In this document: positions 49,208-56,398 of the stretch, one piece after another | Position numbering within the stretch: the stretch's first letter is position 1 | Layout of the letters: every line of letters begins with the position of its first letter | Assembly (NCBI GenBank): GCA_046330315.1 | Contig: JAXLSZ010000004.1 | Span: 1 to 64,000, forward strand | Source of the DNA: JAXLSZ01 sp046330315 | GTDB taxonomy: Bacteria > Actinomycetota > Thermoleophilia > Solirubrobacterales > 70-9 | Length of the DNA stretch: 64,000 bases | Direction: 5' to 3' | Notes under the pieces: model-generated | The model's input: only the letters and a program-made list of their open reading frames with translations | The model's database searches: none | Told to the model about the DNA's origin: nothing | Program-made: the position numbers and the translations under genes

Positions 49208-49255
49208 CCGAACGTCCCGGAGTTGTTGCTATGCGGGGTACTCCGGGACGTTCGG
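49208..49255. repeat. Long-arm inverted repeat P6 between convergent genes
   Basis: Perfect 16-base arms ccgaacgtcccggagt (49208-49223) and actccgggacgttcgg (49240-49255) around 16 bases (tgttgctatgcggggt). It lies 18 bp after the htpX stop and before the stop of the convergent zinc-ribbon gene. A bidirectional terminator is possible, but no T-run follows. Confidence 0.85.
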
Positions 49256-49281
49256 CGCGGGTTGGCTGGGTTCGGCGTGGG

Positions 49282-49992
49282 TCAGCTGAGCCGGTAAAGC
49301 ACTGCGACCAGCAGCGCGGCGGCGATCAGGGCGATGAGGAGCCAGGCGGCCAGCCGGGCGGGGCTGGGGCCGATCCGGGCCTCTCCGGCGGCCGGCCTCC
49401 CCGCGGACTCGCCTGCCATCCCGGCGTCCTGGTTCCCGGCGCCCGCGCCCGGCCTCCCCGCGGACCCGCTTGCCATCCCGCCGTCCTGGTTCCCCGCGCC
49501 CGCGCCCGCCGCACCGGCGGCCCGGCGATCGGCGCTTCCGCTTGCCACGCCGCCGGGGCCGGCCGGTCCGGCTCCCGAGTCGCTGCCGGCCTCCTCCTCC
49601 AGCCCGCTGGAGAGGAGGCGCCTGGCGGCCTCGGCGCCGGACTCGGGCACGAGCACGTCGCGAGGGCCGGCGGCCAGGAAGTCCGGCACGTCGAAGCCGC
49701 CCGAGCGTCGCAGCAGGCTGGGGATCCCCTCCTCGAGCAGCAGGCCCTGCAGCAGCTCGCCCTCGGCCTGGTTGCGCGCGAACCCGACCTTGACGGGCTC
49801 GCCCCGGGTGTACTGGGGCCTGACCTTGCGCCGGCGCTCGTGGGTCTCGGTGATCGGCGCCTCGTCGGCCCGGCCGGCGTAGACCAGCGGCATCTCGCAG
49901 CGCGGGCAGAAACGCTCGCTGAGGGGGTAGCGCAGGGCGCAGCGCGGGCAGACCAGTGGGTCGCCTGAGCCGGATTGGTCCTTGCCGGACAT
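49282..49992 (-). CDS. Zinc-ribbon protein with DUF2007-like domain and C-terminal anchor
   Basis: 236 residues. A zinc ribbon at 15-33 (CPRCALRYPLSERFCPRC) is followed by a DUF2007-like domain (VKVGFARNQAEGELLQGLLL, GIPSLLRRSGG, DVLVPESGAEAARRLL). A low-complexity Gly/Ala/Asn linker is built of two 19-residue repeats (GNQDGGMASGSAGRP type). A C-terminal helix (RLAAWLLIALIAAALLVAVL) anchors it with the ribbon in the cytoplasm. The DNA of the two repeats is 57 bp each, about 49397-49510. Function unknown. Confidence 0.75.
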   Translation of the reverse strand: MSGKDQSGSGDPLVCPRCALRYPLSERFCPRCEMPLVYAGRADEAPITETHERRRKVRPQYTRGEPVKVGFARNQAEGELLQGLLLEEGIPSLLRRSGGFDVPDFLAAGPRDVLVPESGAEAARRLLSSGLEEEAGSDSGAGPAGPGGVASGSADRRAAGAAGAGAGNQDGGMASGSAGRPGAGAGNQDAGMAGESAGRPAAGEARIGPSPARLAAWLLIALIAAALLVAVLYRLS

Positions 49993-50013
49993 CCCTCGCC
50001 GCCCGAGCCGGGG

Positions 50014-50409
50014 CTATGTGACCTCGAGGGGCGCTTCGGCTATCGCCCCGTCACGGATCCAGAAACCGCGCACGTCGGGTGCCTCGGAGTCGGAGAGCGA
50101 GACGATCACGTAGACCGCGTCGGGCCAGCCTGCGAGGTTGACGTCCGTCTGCGACGGGTAGGCAGCGCTGCGCGTGTGGGAGTGGTAGATCGCCACCAGC
50201 TCCTCGCCCGCCTCCTCGATCTCCCGCAACAGCCGGAACTGCTCGGCCGCGGCGATCGAGTAGCGAAGCGGGCTCGCCTCGGCGTTGGTCGCCCGGTAGA
50301 CCGTCGACGCCTCGCCGTCGGCGCCTCCGACCATCCCGCAGCACTCGTTCGGCGCGTCCTCGCGCGCGTGCGCGACCATCTCCTCGACGAGGCTTGCGGG
50401 GAACTTCAT
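50014..50409 (-). CDS. mec: JAMM metallopeptidase, Mec-like (CysO-cysteine peptidase)
   Basis: 131 residues with a complete JAMM site: Glu22 (NECCGMVGG), His76 and His78 (YHSHTRS), Ser86 and Asp89 (YPSQTD). In Mycobacterium tuberculosis Mec frees cysteine from the CysO-cysteine adduct made by CysM. Here it is followed upstream by cysM with a 7 bp gap, the same pair. In this window the CysO-like carrier lies 10 kb away and ends in one residue beyond Gly-Gly, so Mec may also trim it, as QbsD does for QbsE in Pseudomonas. Confidence 0.88.
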   Translation of the reverse strand: MKFPASLVEEMVAHAREDAPNECCGMVGGADGEASTVYRATNAEASPLRYSIAAAEQFRLLREIEEAGEELVAIYHSHTRSAAYPSQTDVNLAGWPDAVYVIVSLSDSEAPDVRGFWIRDGAIAEAPLEVT

Positions 50410-50416
50410 CGGGCGC

Positions 50417-51382
50417 CTACCACCAGACGGTCGAGTCGATCCCCTCGAGCTCCTCGATCGGCTTCGTGTAGACGCCGGAGGAGAGGTACTTCCAGCCGTC
50501 GTCGGGGATCAGGAAGACGACGTTTCCCCCCTCCAGCTCGGCGGCGATGCGCACCGCTATCGCGGCGATCGCGCCGGAGGAGACCCCGGCGAAGATCCCC
50601 TCCTCCTCGAGCAGGCGCTTGGTCCAGACGATCGCGTCCCGGTTGGAGACCATGATCTTGCGGTCGAGGAGGGCGAGGTCGATGATCGGCGGGATGAAGC
50701 CGTCCTCGAGCGAGCGCAGGCCCTGGACCAGCTCCCCCTGCATCGGCTCGGCGGCGACGACCAGCGTGCCGGGGTTCTCCTCCTTGAGCCGGCGGCCGTT
50801 GCCCATCAGGGTCCCGCCCGTGCCGAGGCCGGCGACGAACGCGGTGACCTCGTCGAGCTCCTCGAGGATCTCCACGGCGGTGCCGTCGTAGTGGGCCCGG
50901 GGGTTGGCCTCGTTCCCGTACTGGTAGGGCATGAAGTAGCGCGAGTCGGAGCCCATCTCCAGGGCCAGCTCGACCGCTCCGTTGGAGCCCTTCGCTCCCT
51001 CGGAGTAGACGATCTCCGCGCCGTACATGCGCAGCAGCTGCGAGCGCTCCTCGGTGACGTTGTCGGGCATCACCACCTTCAGCGGGTAGCCCTTGCGGCG
51101 GCAGATCATCGCCAGCGAGATGCCGGTGTTGCCCGAGGTCGGCTCGAGGATGGTCTGGCCGGGCGAGATCAGGCCCTGCTCCTCGGCGGCCTCGATCATC
51201 GATCGCGCCACCCGGTCCTTGACCGAGCCGGTCGGGTTGCGGCCCTCCAGCTTGGCGAAGATCCGCACTTCGGGCTTCGGCGTGATGCGCCGAAGCTCGA
51301 CCAGGGGCGTGTGCCCGATCGACTCGACGATGTCGCCGAATCGGCCTCCGCACGGTCTGTTCAGAAGGTCTTCCCGTTTCAT
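50417..51382 (-). CDS. cysM: Cysteine synthase, CysM-type
   Basis: 321 residues of the PLP-dependent cysteine synthase family. PLP Lys55 is in NPTGSVKDRVA, the substrate loop is EPTSGNTGISLAM, and the glycine-rich phosphate cradle is GLGTGGTLMG. The C-terminus EGIDSTVWW continues past the core fold, as in the mycobacterial CysM whose last residues close the active site. Mycobacterial CysM uses O-phosphoserine and CysO-thiocarboxylate. Coupling to the JAMM peptidase supports the same role. ATG at 51382 is supported only by a weak ribosome site. Confidence 0.9.
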   Translation of the reverse strand: MKREDLLNRPCGGRFGDIVESIGHTPLVELRRITPKPEVRIFAKLEGRNPTGSVKDRVARSMIEAAEEQGLISPGQTILEPTSGNTGISLAMICRRKGYPLKVVMPDNVTEERSQLLRMYGAEIVYSEGAKGSNGAVELALEMGSDSRYFMPYQYGNEANPRAHYDGTAVEILEELDEVTAFVAGLGTGGTLMGNGRRLKEENPGTLVVAAEPMQGELVQGLRSLEDGFIPPIIDLALLDRKIMVSNRDAIVWTKRLLEEEGIFAGVSSGAIAAIAVRIAAELEGGNVVFLIPDDGWKYLSSGVYTKPIEELEGIDSTVWW

Positions 51383-51454
51383 CTCGCCGGCGGCGTCTGG
51401 TTCGCCGAACTCTACTTCACAAAGTGTAGTACGGACCGGATCTGCGCCTCCGGC

Positions 51455-51484
51455 TTGCGCGGAGTGCCCCGGAGTCGTTAGATT
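51455..51484 (+). promoter_or_regulatory. Candidate promoter of the amino acid ABC operon
   Basis: TTGCGC (51455-51460), an 18-base spacer and TAGATT (51479-51484) form a plausible housekeeping-type promoter 35 bases before the start codon. Upstream, ctacttcacaaagtgtag (about 51411-51428) is an imperfect palindrome between the divergent cysM and ABC genes and may be an operator. Confidence 0.45.
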
Positions 51485-51519
51485 CGCCCGATCAGCCACC
51501 CTGGATCGGAGGAATCTTG

Positions 51520-52449
51520 ATGAGGAATTCCCGGCTTCGGGCCCTGTGGGTAGCGCTTGCGCTGGCTCTGGGGAGCATCGGCCTTGCAGCCTGCGGCAGT
51601 TCGAGCAGCAGCACCGACACCACCGGCGGTGGCGGGGGAGGCAGCGGCGCCAGCATCGCGGCATCGGTGAAGCCCGACTCGGCGGTGGTCAAGCTCGTGC
51701 CGAGCGATGTCAAGTCCAGCGGATCGCTGACCATGGCAACCGACGCCAGCTACCCGCCGATGGAGATGTTCGCCAGCGACGGCAGCACGATCATCGGCGT
51801 CGACCCCGACCTCGCCAAGGCGATCACGGCGAAGATGGGTCTCGACGTGAACATCGAGAACGCCAGCTTCGACAGCATCCTTACCGGGATCGCGGCCGGC
51901 AAGTACGACTTCTCGATGTCCGCCTTCACCGATACCAAGGAGCGCCAGAAGACGGTTGACTTCGTCACCTACTTCACGGCCGGAACCTCGTTCTACATGG
52001 CGGCCGATTCGGGGCTGAACGTCAACTCACTCGACGATCTCTGTGGCCTCTCCGTCGCCGCAGAGAAGGGCACCACCCAGGCCACCGACGCGCAGGCGCA
52101 GTCGGCGAAGTGCAAGGGGCAGGGCAAGGACGGAGTCACGGTCAGCGTCTACCCCGACCAGAACGGCGCCAACCTGGCGATCTCCGGCGGCAAGGCCGAC
52201 GTCGGCATGGCCGACTCCCCGGTCGCCGCGTACATCGTCAAGCAGTCCGGTGGCCAGTTCAAGCTCGGTGGCTCCTACGCATCCGAGCCCTACGGGATCG
52301 CGATCCCCAAGGGCAGCGGCCTCGCTCCGCCGATGCAGGCGGCGCTGAAGTCGCTGATGGCCGACGGCACCTACCTCAAGATCCTCAAGAGCTGGGGCGT
52401 CGAGGCCGGTGCGATCGACAACCCGACCATCAACGGGGCCATCTCCTAA
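51520..52449 (+). CDS. Polar amino acid ABC transporter substrate-binding lipoprotein
   Basis: 309 residues. The signal peptide ends in lipobox LAAC (Cys about residue 26), followed by a Ser/Gly linker. The mature part is an SBP_bac_3 fold: MATDASYPPMEMFASDGSTI, GVDPDLAKAITAKMGLDVNI, SAFTDTKERQKTVDFVTYF and PYGIAIPKGSGL. It should bind an amino acid or small polar compound; specificity is not evident. GGAGGA eight bases upstream fixes ATG at 51520. Operon with permease and ATPase genes. Confidence 0.92.
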   Translation: MRNSRLRALWVALALALGSIGLAACGSSSSSTDTTGGGGGGSGASIAASVKPDSAVVKLVPSDVKSSGSLTMATDASYPPMEMFASDGSTIIGVDPDLAKAITAKMGLDVNIENASFDSILTGIAAGKYDFSMSAFTDTKERQKTVDFVTYFTAGTSFYMAADSGLNVNSLDDLCGLSVAAEKGTTQATDAQAQSAKCKGQGKDGVTVSVYPDQNGANLAISGGKADVGMADSPVAAYIVKQSGGQFKLGGSYASEPYGIAIPKGSGLAPPMQAALKSLMADGTYLKILKSWGVEAGAIDNPTINGAIS

Positions 52450-52494
52450 GGACCGGTCGAAACAGCGGAGACCAGCGGAGGCGGAATAACCCGG

Positions 52495-53517
52495 GTGCCG
52501 GACTCACAAGCACAGCCTGAAGCGATCAAGGCCGTGCCGGTCCGGCACCCGGGCCGCTGGGTCGCGGCCGCGATCGTCGCCCTGCTGGCGGTCGTCGCGG
52601 TCCACTCGGTTGCAACCAACCCCCGATTCGAGTGGGGGATCTTCGGCGACTACTTCTTCGACCACCGGATCATCTCGGGGATCTGGATCACCCTCGAGCT
52701 GACCGTCCTGGCGATGGTCATCGGGATCATCCTCGGGATCGTCCTGGCGGTGATGCGGCTCTCACCGAACCCGCTGGTCGGCGGAGCCGCCTGGTTCTAC
52801 ATCTGGCTCTTCCGCGGGACCCCGCTGCTCGTCCAGATCCTCTTCTGGAACGCGATCGCCGCGCTCTATCCCGACCTCACGTTCGGCATCCCCTTCGGCG
52901 GCCCGGTCTTCGCCCACGGCGACGCCAACGAGCTGGTCAAGCCGTTCACCGCCGGCCTGCTCGCCCTCGGACTCAACGAGGGCGCCTACATGGCCGAGAT
53001 CGTCCGCGCCGGGATCATCTCGGTCGACGAGGGCCAGAGCGAGGCCGCAGCCTCGCTCGGGATGACTCGGCTGCAGACGATGCGGCGCGTGATCCTGCCG
53101 CAGGCGATGCGGGTGATCATCCCGCCGACCGGCAACGAGACGATCTCGATGCTGAAAAACACCTCGCTGGTCAGCGTGATCGCGATCGCCGACCTGCTCT
53201 ACTCGGCGCAGTTGATCTACGCGACCAACTACAAGCCGATTCCGCTGCTGATCGTTGCCAGCATCTGGTATCTGGTCTTCACCACCGTGCTGACGATCGG
53301 CCAGTTCTACATCGAGCGTCACTACGCCCGCGGCGGCACCCGTGAGCTGCCGCCGACCCCGGTCCAGAGGATGCGGTCCGCCCTGGCCAGGTTGCGCTTC
53401 CGGATGGGCGGGGGTGGGGGCCCCGCCCCCCCGCCACCTGCGCCGCACGGAACCGGGCCCACCGACATCGGAGGCCACCACGACGAGTCCGGCTCGGGCG
53501 GAACGGGAGGAGTCTGA
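52495..53517 (+). CDS. Polar amino acid ABC transporter permease
   Basis: 340 residues with about five helices. The HisM-type EAA loop is EAAASLGMTRLQTMRRVILP, followed by PQAMRVIIPPTGNE. Helix 1 is at about 20-40, and the N-terminal extension is typical of actinobacterial members. The C-terminal 50 residues are Gly/Pro-rich and disordered (GGGGGPAPPPPAPHG). The GTG start has GGAGGCGG upstream. Its stop overlaps the ATPase ATG (TGATG). Confidence 0.93.
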   Translation: MPDSQAQPEAIKAVPVRHPGRWVAAAIVALLAVVAVHSVATNPRFEWGIFGDYFFDHRIISGIWITLELTVLAMVIGIILGIVLAVMRLSPNPLVGGAAWFYIWLFRGTPLLVQILFWNAIAALYPDLTFGIPFGGPVFAHGDANELVKPFTAGLLALGLNEGAYMAEIVRAGIISVDEGQSEAAASLGMTRLQTMRRVILPQAMRVIIPPTGNETISMLKNTSLVSVIAIADLLYSAQLIYATNYKPIPLLIVASIWYLVFTTVLTIGQFYIERHYARGGTRELPPTPVQRMRSALARLRFRMGGGGGPAPPPPAPHGTGPTDIGGHHDESGSGGTGGV

Positions 53518-54281
53518 TGGCTGAGCCGATGGTCAAGGCGGAGGCGGTCCACAAGGCCTTCGGCCCGCTGGAGGTGCTGAAGGGGATCACGCTGAAGGTC
53601 AACCGGGGCGAGGTGATGGTCCTGCTCGGCCCCTCGGGCTCGGGCAAGTCGACCTTCCTGCGCTGCATCAATCACCTCGAGAAGATCAACGCCGGCAAGC
53701 TCTTCGTCGACGGCGAGCTGGTCGGCTACCGCGAGGGCGACGGGAAGATCTACGAGCTGCGGGACTCGGAGGTCTGCAAGAAGCGCGAGGAGATCGGCAT
53801 GGTCTTTCAGCGCTTCAACCTCTTCCCGCACATGACCGCGCTCGGCAACGTCTGCGAGGCGCCGATCAAGGTCAAGGGGGTCAACAGGAAGGAGGCGCGC
53901 GAGAAGGCCCGGGAGCTGCTCGCCAGCGTCGGCCTCGCCGACAAGATCGAGTCCTATCCCGCCCAGCTCTCCGGCGGGCAGCAGCAGCGCGTTGCGATCG
54001 CCCGGGCGCTGGCCATGGAGCCGAAGCTGATGCTCTTCGACGAGCCGACCTCGGCGCTGGACCCCGAGCTGGTCGGCGACGTCCTCGACGCGATGAAGCA
54101 GCTGGCGCTGCAGGGAATGACGATGGTCGTCGTCACCCACGAGATCGGGTTTGCCCGTGAGGTCGCCGACACGCTCGTATTCATGGACGGCGGGGTGGTG
54201 GTCGAGGCGGGTGATCCTCGCGAGGTGATCGCCAACCCGCAGCACGCCCGCACCAAGGACTTCCTCGGCAAGGTCCTGTAG
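53517..54281 (+). CDS. Polar amino acid ABC transporter ATP-binding protein
   Basis: 254 residues. Walker A is GPSGSGKST, the Q-loop is GMVFQRFNLFPHMTALGNV, the signature is LSGGQQQRVAIARALAM, and Walker B is LMLFDEPTSALDPELV with H-loop VVVTHEIGFAREVAD. This is the GlnQ/HisP type. It completes the three-gene importer. Confidence 0.95.
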   Translation: MAEPMVKAEAVHKAFGPLEVLKGITLKVNRGEVMVLLGPSGSGKSTFLRCINHLEKINAGKLFVDGELVGYREGDGKIYELRDSEVCKKREEIGMVFQRFNLFPHMTALGNVCEAPIKVKGVNRKEAREKARELLASVGLADKIESYPAQLSGGQQQRVAIARALAMEPKLMLFDEPTSALDPELVGDVLDAMKQLALQGMTMVVVTHEIGFAREVADTLVFMDGGVVVEAGDPREVIANPQHARTKDFLGKVL

Positions 54282-54292
54282 CGCCTCCCGCG

Positions 54293-54334
54293 CACCGGCG
54301 CTCCCCCGACCCCTGCCGCCGGGGGCTGCCGGTG
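54293..54334. terminator. Imperfect GC-rich hairpin between convergent genes
   Basis: caccggc (54293-54299) pairs with gccggtg (54328-54334), and the inner ctccccc pairs with the gggggc stretch around a loop near 54310. It lies 11 bases after the ABC ATPase stop and 13 before the stop of the sugar transferase gene. It could terminate both transcripts. No T-run is visible. Confidence 0.45.
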
Positions 54335-54347
54335 AGTCCAACCCTGG

Positions 54348-55805
54348 CTACGTTGCCCGAGACTCGGAGGCCCCGCCGAGGATGAACTGCTCCTGGGGAG
54401 CCCGCACGTTGAACTGGACGCCGCTCTGCAGGGAGACGCGGACGTTCTCGATCAGGATCAGCAGGTCGAAGTAGACCGAGCGGTGCTTGAGGTAGAAGAG
54501 GTCGTGGCAGAGCTTCCAGCCGGTGCCCTCCTCCGAGCCTCCGTACCCGCAGCGGGCCTGCGCCCACCCGGCGATCCCCGGCTTGACCAGGAGGCGGCGG
54601 TCGTAGTAGGCGAGGCTGCGCTCCAGCTCGGCGATCAGCTCGGGGCGCTCGGGGCGCGGGCCGACGATCGTCATGTCGCCGCGGATCACGTTGATCAGCT
54701 GCGTGAGCTCGTCGAGGTGGGTGCGCCGCATCAGGTGGCCGACCGCGGTGACCCGGTCGTCATCGTCCTCCGACCAGCGAGCGCCGCGCTCTTCGGCGCC
54801 GACCCGCATCGAGCGGAGCTTGATCATCTCGAACTCGGTGCCGCCCTCGCCGACCCGGCGCTGGCGGTAGAAGACGGGGCCTCCGTCGGTGAGGCGGATT
54901 GCCAGGGCGAGCGCCGCGAGGATCGGAGCGAAGACGGCCAGCATCAGGCCCCCGACCAGGACGTCGAAGGCGCGCTTCGAGCCGGGCAGGCCGGCGCGGT
55001 AGCGGGGGTGGAGCAGGTACTGGAACCAGGCGGAGTTCGACTGGCCGAGCGGCACGTGGCCGAGCAGCTCCTCGTAGAGCTGGCTCGCCTCGATCAGCCG
55101 AACCGGCAGGTCGAGGCAGCTCGCGGCGACCATCTCGAAGACCTCCAGGCGCGAGTGCTCGGGCCCCTCGGAGTCGGCGCGCGTGCCCGAGCTGTGGACC
55201 AGGAGGTCGATCGAGTGCTCCTCGACCAGCTCTCGGATGTCGGCGAGCGGGCCGAGGCGGGCGGGGCCGCGACGCCCCTGCCGCTCGGCGACCGGCGAGT
55301 CGCCGGAGACCCAGCCGACCACCCGGTAGGCGCGGATGTCGGCGTTGCGAAGCTCCTCGTGGAGGCCCCGCGCGAGGCCGGCGGAGCCGATCACCGCGAC
55401 CCGCACCGGGCGCGAGGACTCGAAGCGGACCTTGCAGAGCGCCGCGAAGGCGATCACCGCCCAGGCTCCGATCACCGGGGCGATCATCGCCCCGGCGGTC
55501 TCGGGACTGCCGGCCAACGCGAAGACGGCGAGGGCGAGCATCACGCCCAGCACCGGGACGAGCGCCCGCATCATCGCCCCGGCCAGGGGCATCAGGTGGA
55601 TCGGGTAGCGCTCACGGTCGAGCGCGAAGCTCGCGGCGAGGACGGAGAGAAAGACGAGCAGGCCGTGGCCGGCGCTTTGGAGATGGCCCCCTGCCATCAG
55701 CCCGGCCACGGCCGCCGGGGCGACGCGGAAGGCGGCACCGCCCAGCAGACGCTGCGCACGAAGCGCCGTCAGGTATGGGGGTGCCGCCTGAACCGCGCTG
55801 CTCAC
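54348..55805 (-). CDS. Polyprenyl-phosphate sugar transferase (exopolysaccharide priming type)
   Basis: 485 residues. The N-terminal half has four helices and a CoA-binding-like domain (VAVIGSAGLARGLHEELRN). The C-terminal half is the bacterial sugar transferase domain: GSKRAFDVLVGGLMLAVFAP, FYRQRRVGEGGTEFEMIKLR, DELTQLINVIRGDMTIVGPR and KPGIAGWAQARCGYG. It attaches a sugar-phosphate to undecaprenyl phosphate to start a surface glycan. Its start codon is in contact with the stop of the LPFTG protein gene. No glycosyltransferase cluster lies in the window. Confidence 0.9.
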   Translation of the reverse strand: MSSAVQAAPPYLTALRAQRLLGGAAFRVAPAAVAGLMAGGHLQSAGHGLLVFLSVLAASFALDRERYPIHLMPLAGAMMRALVPVLGVMLALAVFALAGSPETAGAMIAPVIGAWAVIAFAALCKVRFESSRPVRVAVIGSAGLARGLHEELRNADIRAYRVVGWVSGDSPVAERQGRRGPARLGPLADIRELVEEHSIDLLVHSSGTRADSEGPEHSRLEVFEMVAASCLDLPVRLIEASQLYEELLGHVPLGQSNSAWFQYLLHPRYRAGLPGSKRAFDVLVGGLMLAVFAPILAALALAIRLTDGGPVFYRQRRVGEGGTEFEMIKLRSMRVGAEERGARWSEDDDDRVTAVGHLMRRTHLDELTQLINVIRGDMTIVGPRPERPELIAELERSLAYYDRRLLVKPGIAGWAQARCGYGGSEEGTGWKLCHDLFYLKHRSVYFDLLILIENVRVSLQSGVQFNVRAPQEQFILGGASESRAT

Positions 55806-56131
55806 TAGCTGTGCTCGCCTCCCCGGTCGCTTAGACGCCGGACAACCAGGCCGGTGCCCGTCAGGACAGCGGCAATCGCCAACAGGGAGATTACGTCAAG
55901 CCCGGTGAACGGGAGCGAGCTGCTGCTCACGCTGCGGGCGGCCGATCCCGAGGAGCCACCGTCGGTGATCACCTGGGTCGGCGGGCAGTATTGGGACTCG
56001 GTCGGGCTGGACCCTGCCGAGGCGCAGCTGCCGCTAGCAAAGGCCTGCCCGGGGATCGCGAGCGCGGCGACGATTGCCACCGTTGCGATCGCCAGGCGAA
56101 GGCCCGTTCGCTTCTTCTTCGTGGGGGTCAA
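55805..56131 (-). CDS. Secreted LPFTG cell-wall-anchor protein
   Basis: 108 residues. TTG at 56131 has AAGGAG about nine bases upstream. A signal peptide (KKKRTGLRLAIATVAIVAAL ending QAFA) is followed by a short Ser/Thr/Gly-rich mature part with two Cys. A sorting signal closes the chain: LPFTG at 73-77, hydrophobic helix VISLLAIAAVLTGTGLVV, and basic tail RRLSDRG. A class of sortase should link it to the wall, but no sortase gene is in the window. It is coupled by overlaps to a small Cys-rich protein gene and the sugar transferase gene. Confidence 0.82.
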   Translation of the reverse strand: MTPTKKKRTGLRLAIATVAIVAALAIPGQAFASGSCASAGSSPTESQYCPPTQVITDGGSSGSAARSVSSSSLPFTGLDVISLLAIAAVLTGTGLVVRRLSDRGGEHS

Positions 56132-56331
56132 TGCTGCATCTCCTTCTCCTCGGCCATGGCCAGGATCAGGTCGGCGGGCATCTCCGCGCCGAGATCCGGA
56201 TGGAACTCGGCGAAGTGAAGCCTGGCCAACTCGATCAGCTGTCTGCGCCCCTTCGCGATCACGGTGGCTCCGCACTCGCATCGGAGGATCAGCTCCGGAC
56301 CTTGAGTGTCGAGGGTCAAGCTGCTTGCCAT
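56128..56331 (-). CDS. Small DUF1059-like protein
   Basis: 67 residues. CECGATVIAKGRRQLIELAR with C-x-C near residue 18, followed by HFAEFHPDLGAEMPADLILAM, resembles DUF1059 small proteins. It lacks some of the usual His. ATG at 56331 diverges from the BTAD regulator gene, leaving about 67 bp for both promoters. Its stop overlaps the TTG of the LPFTG gene (TTGA), so the two are translationally coupled. Function unknown. Confidence 0.65.
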   Translation of the reverse strand: MASSLTLDTQGPELILRCECGATVIAKGRRQLIELARLHFAEFHPDLGAEMPADLILAMAEEKEMQH

Positions 56332-56398
56332 TGCTGACGATCATGACCGAAGCGTGTTGCCCTCGCGTCTTGACAGCGTTTCCGTATCGTTTCCACCA

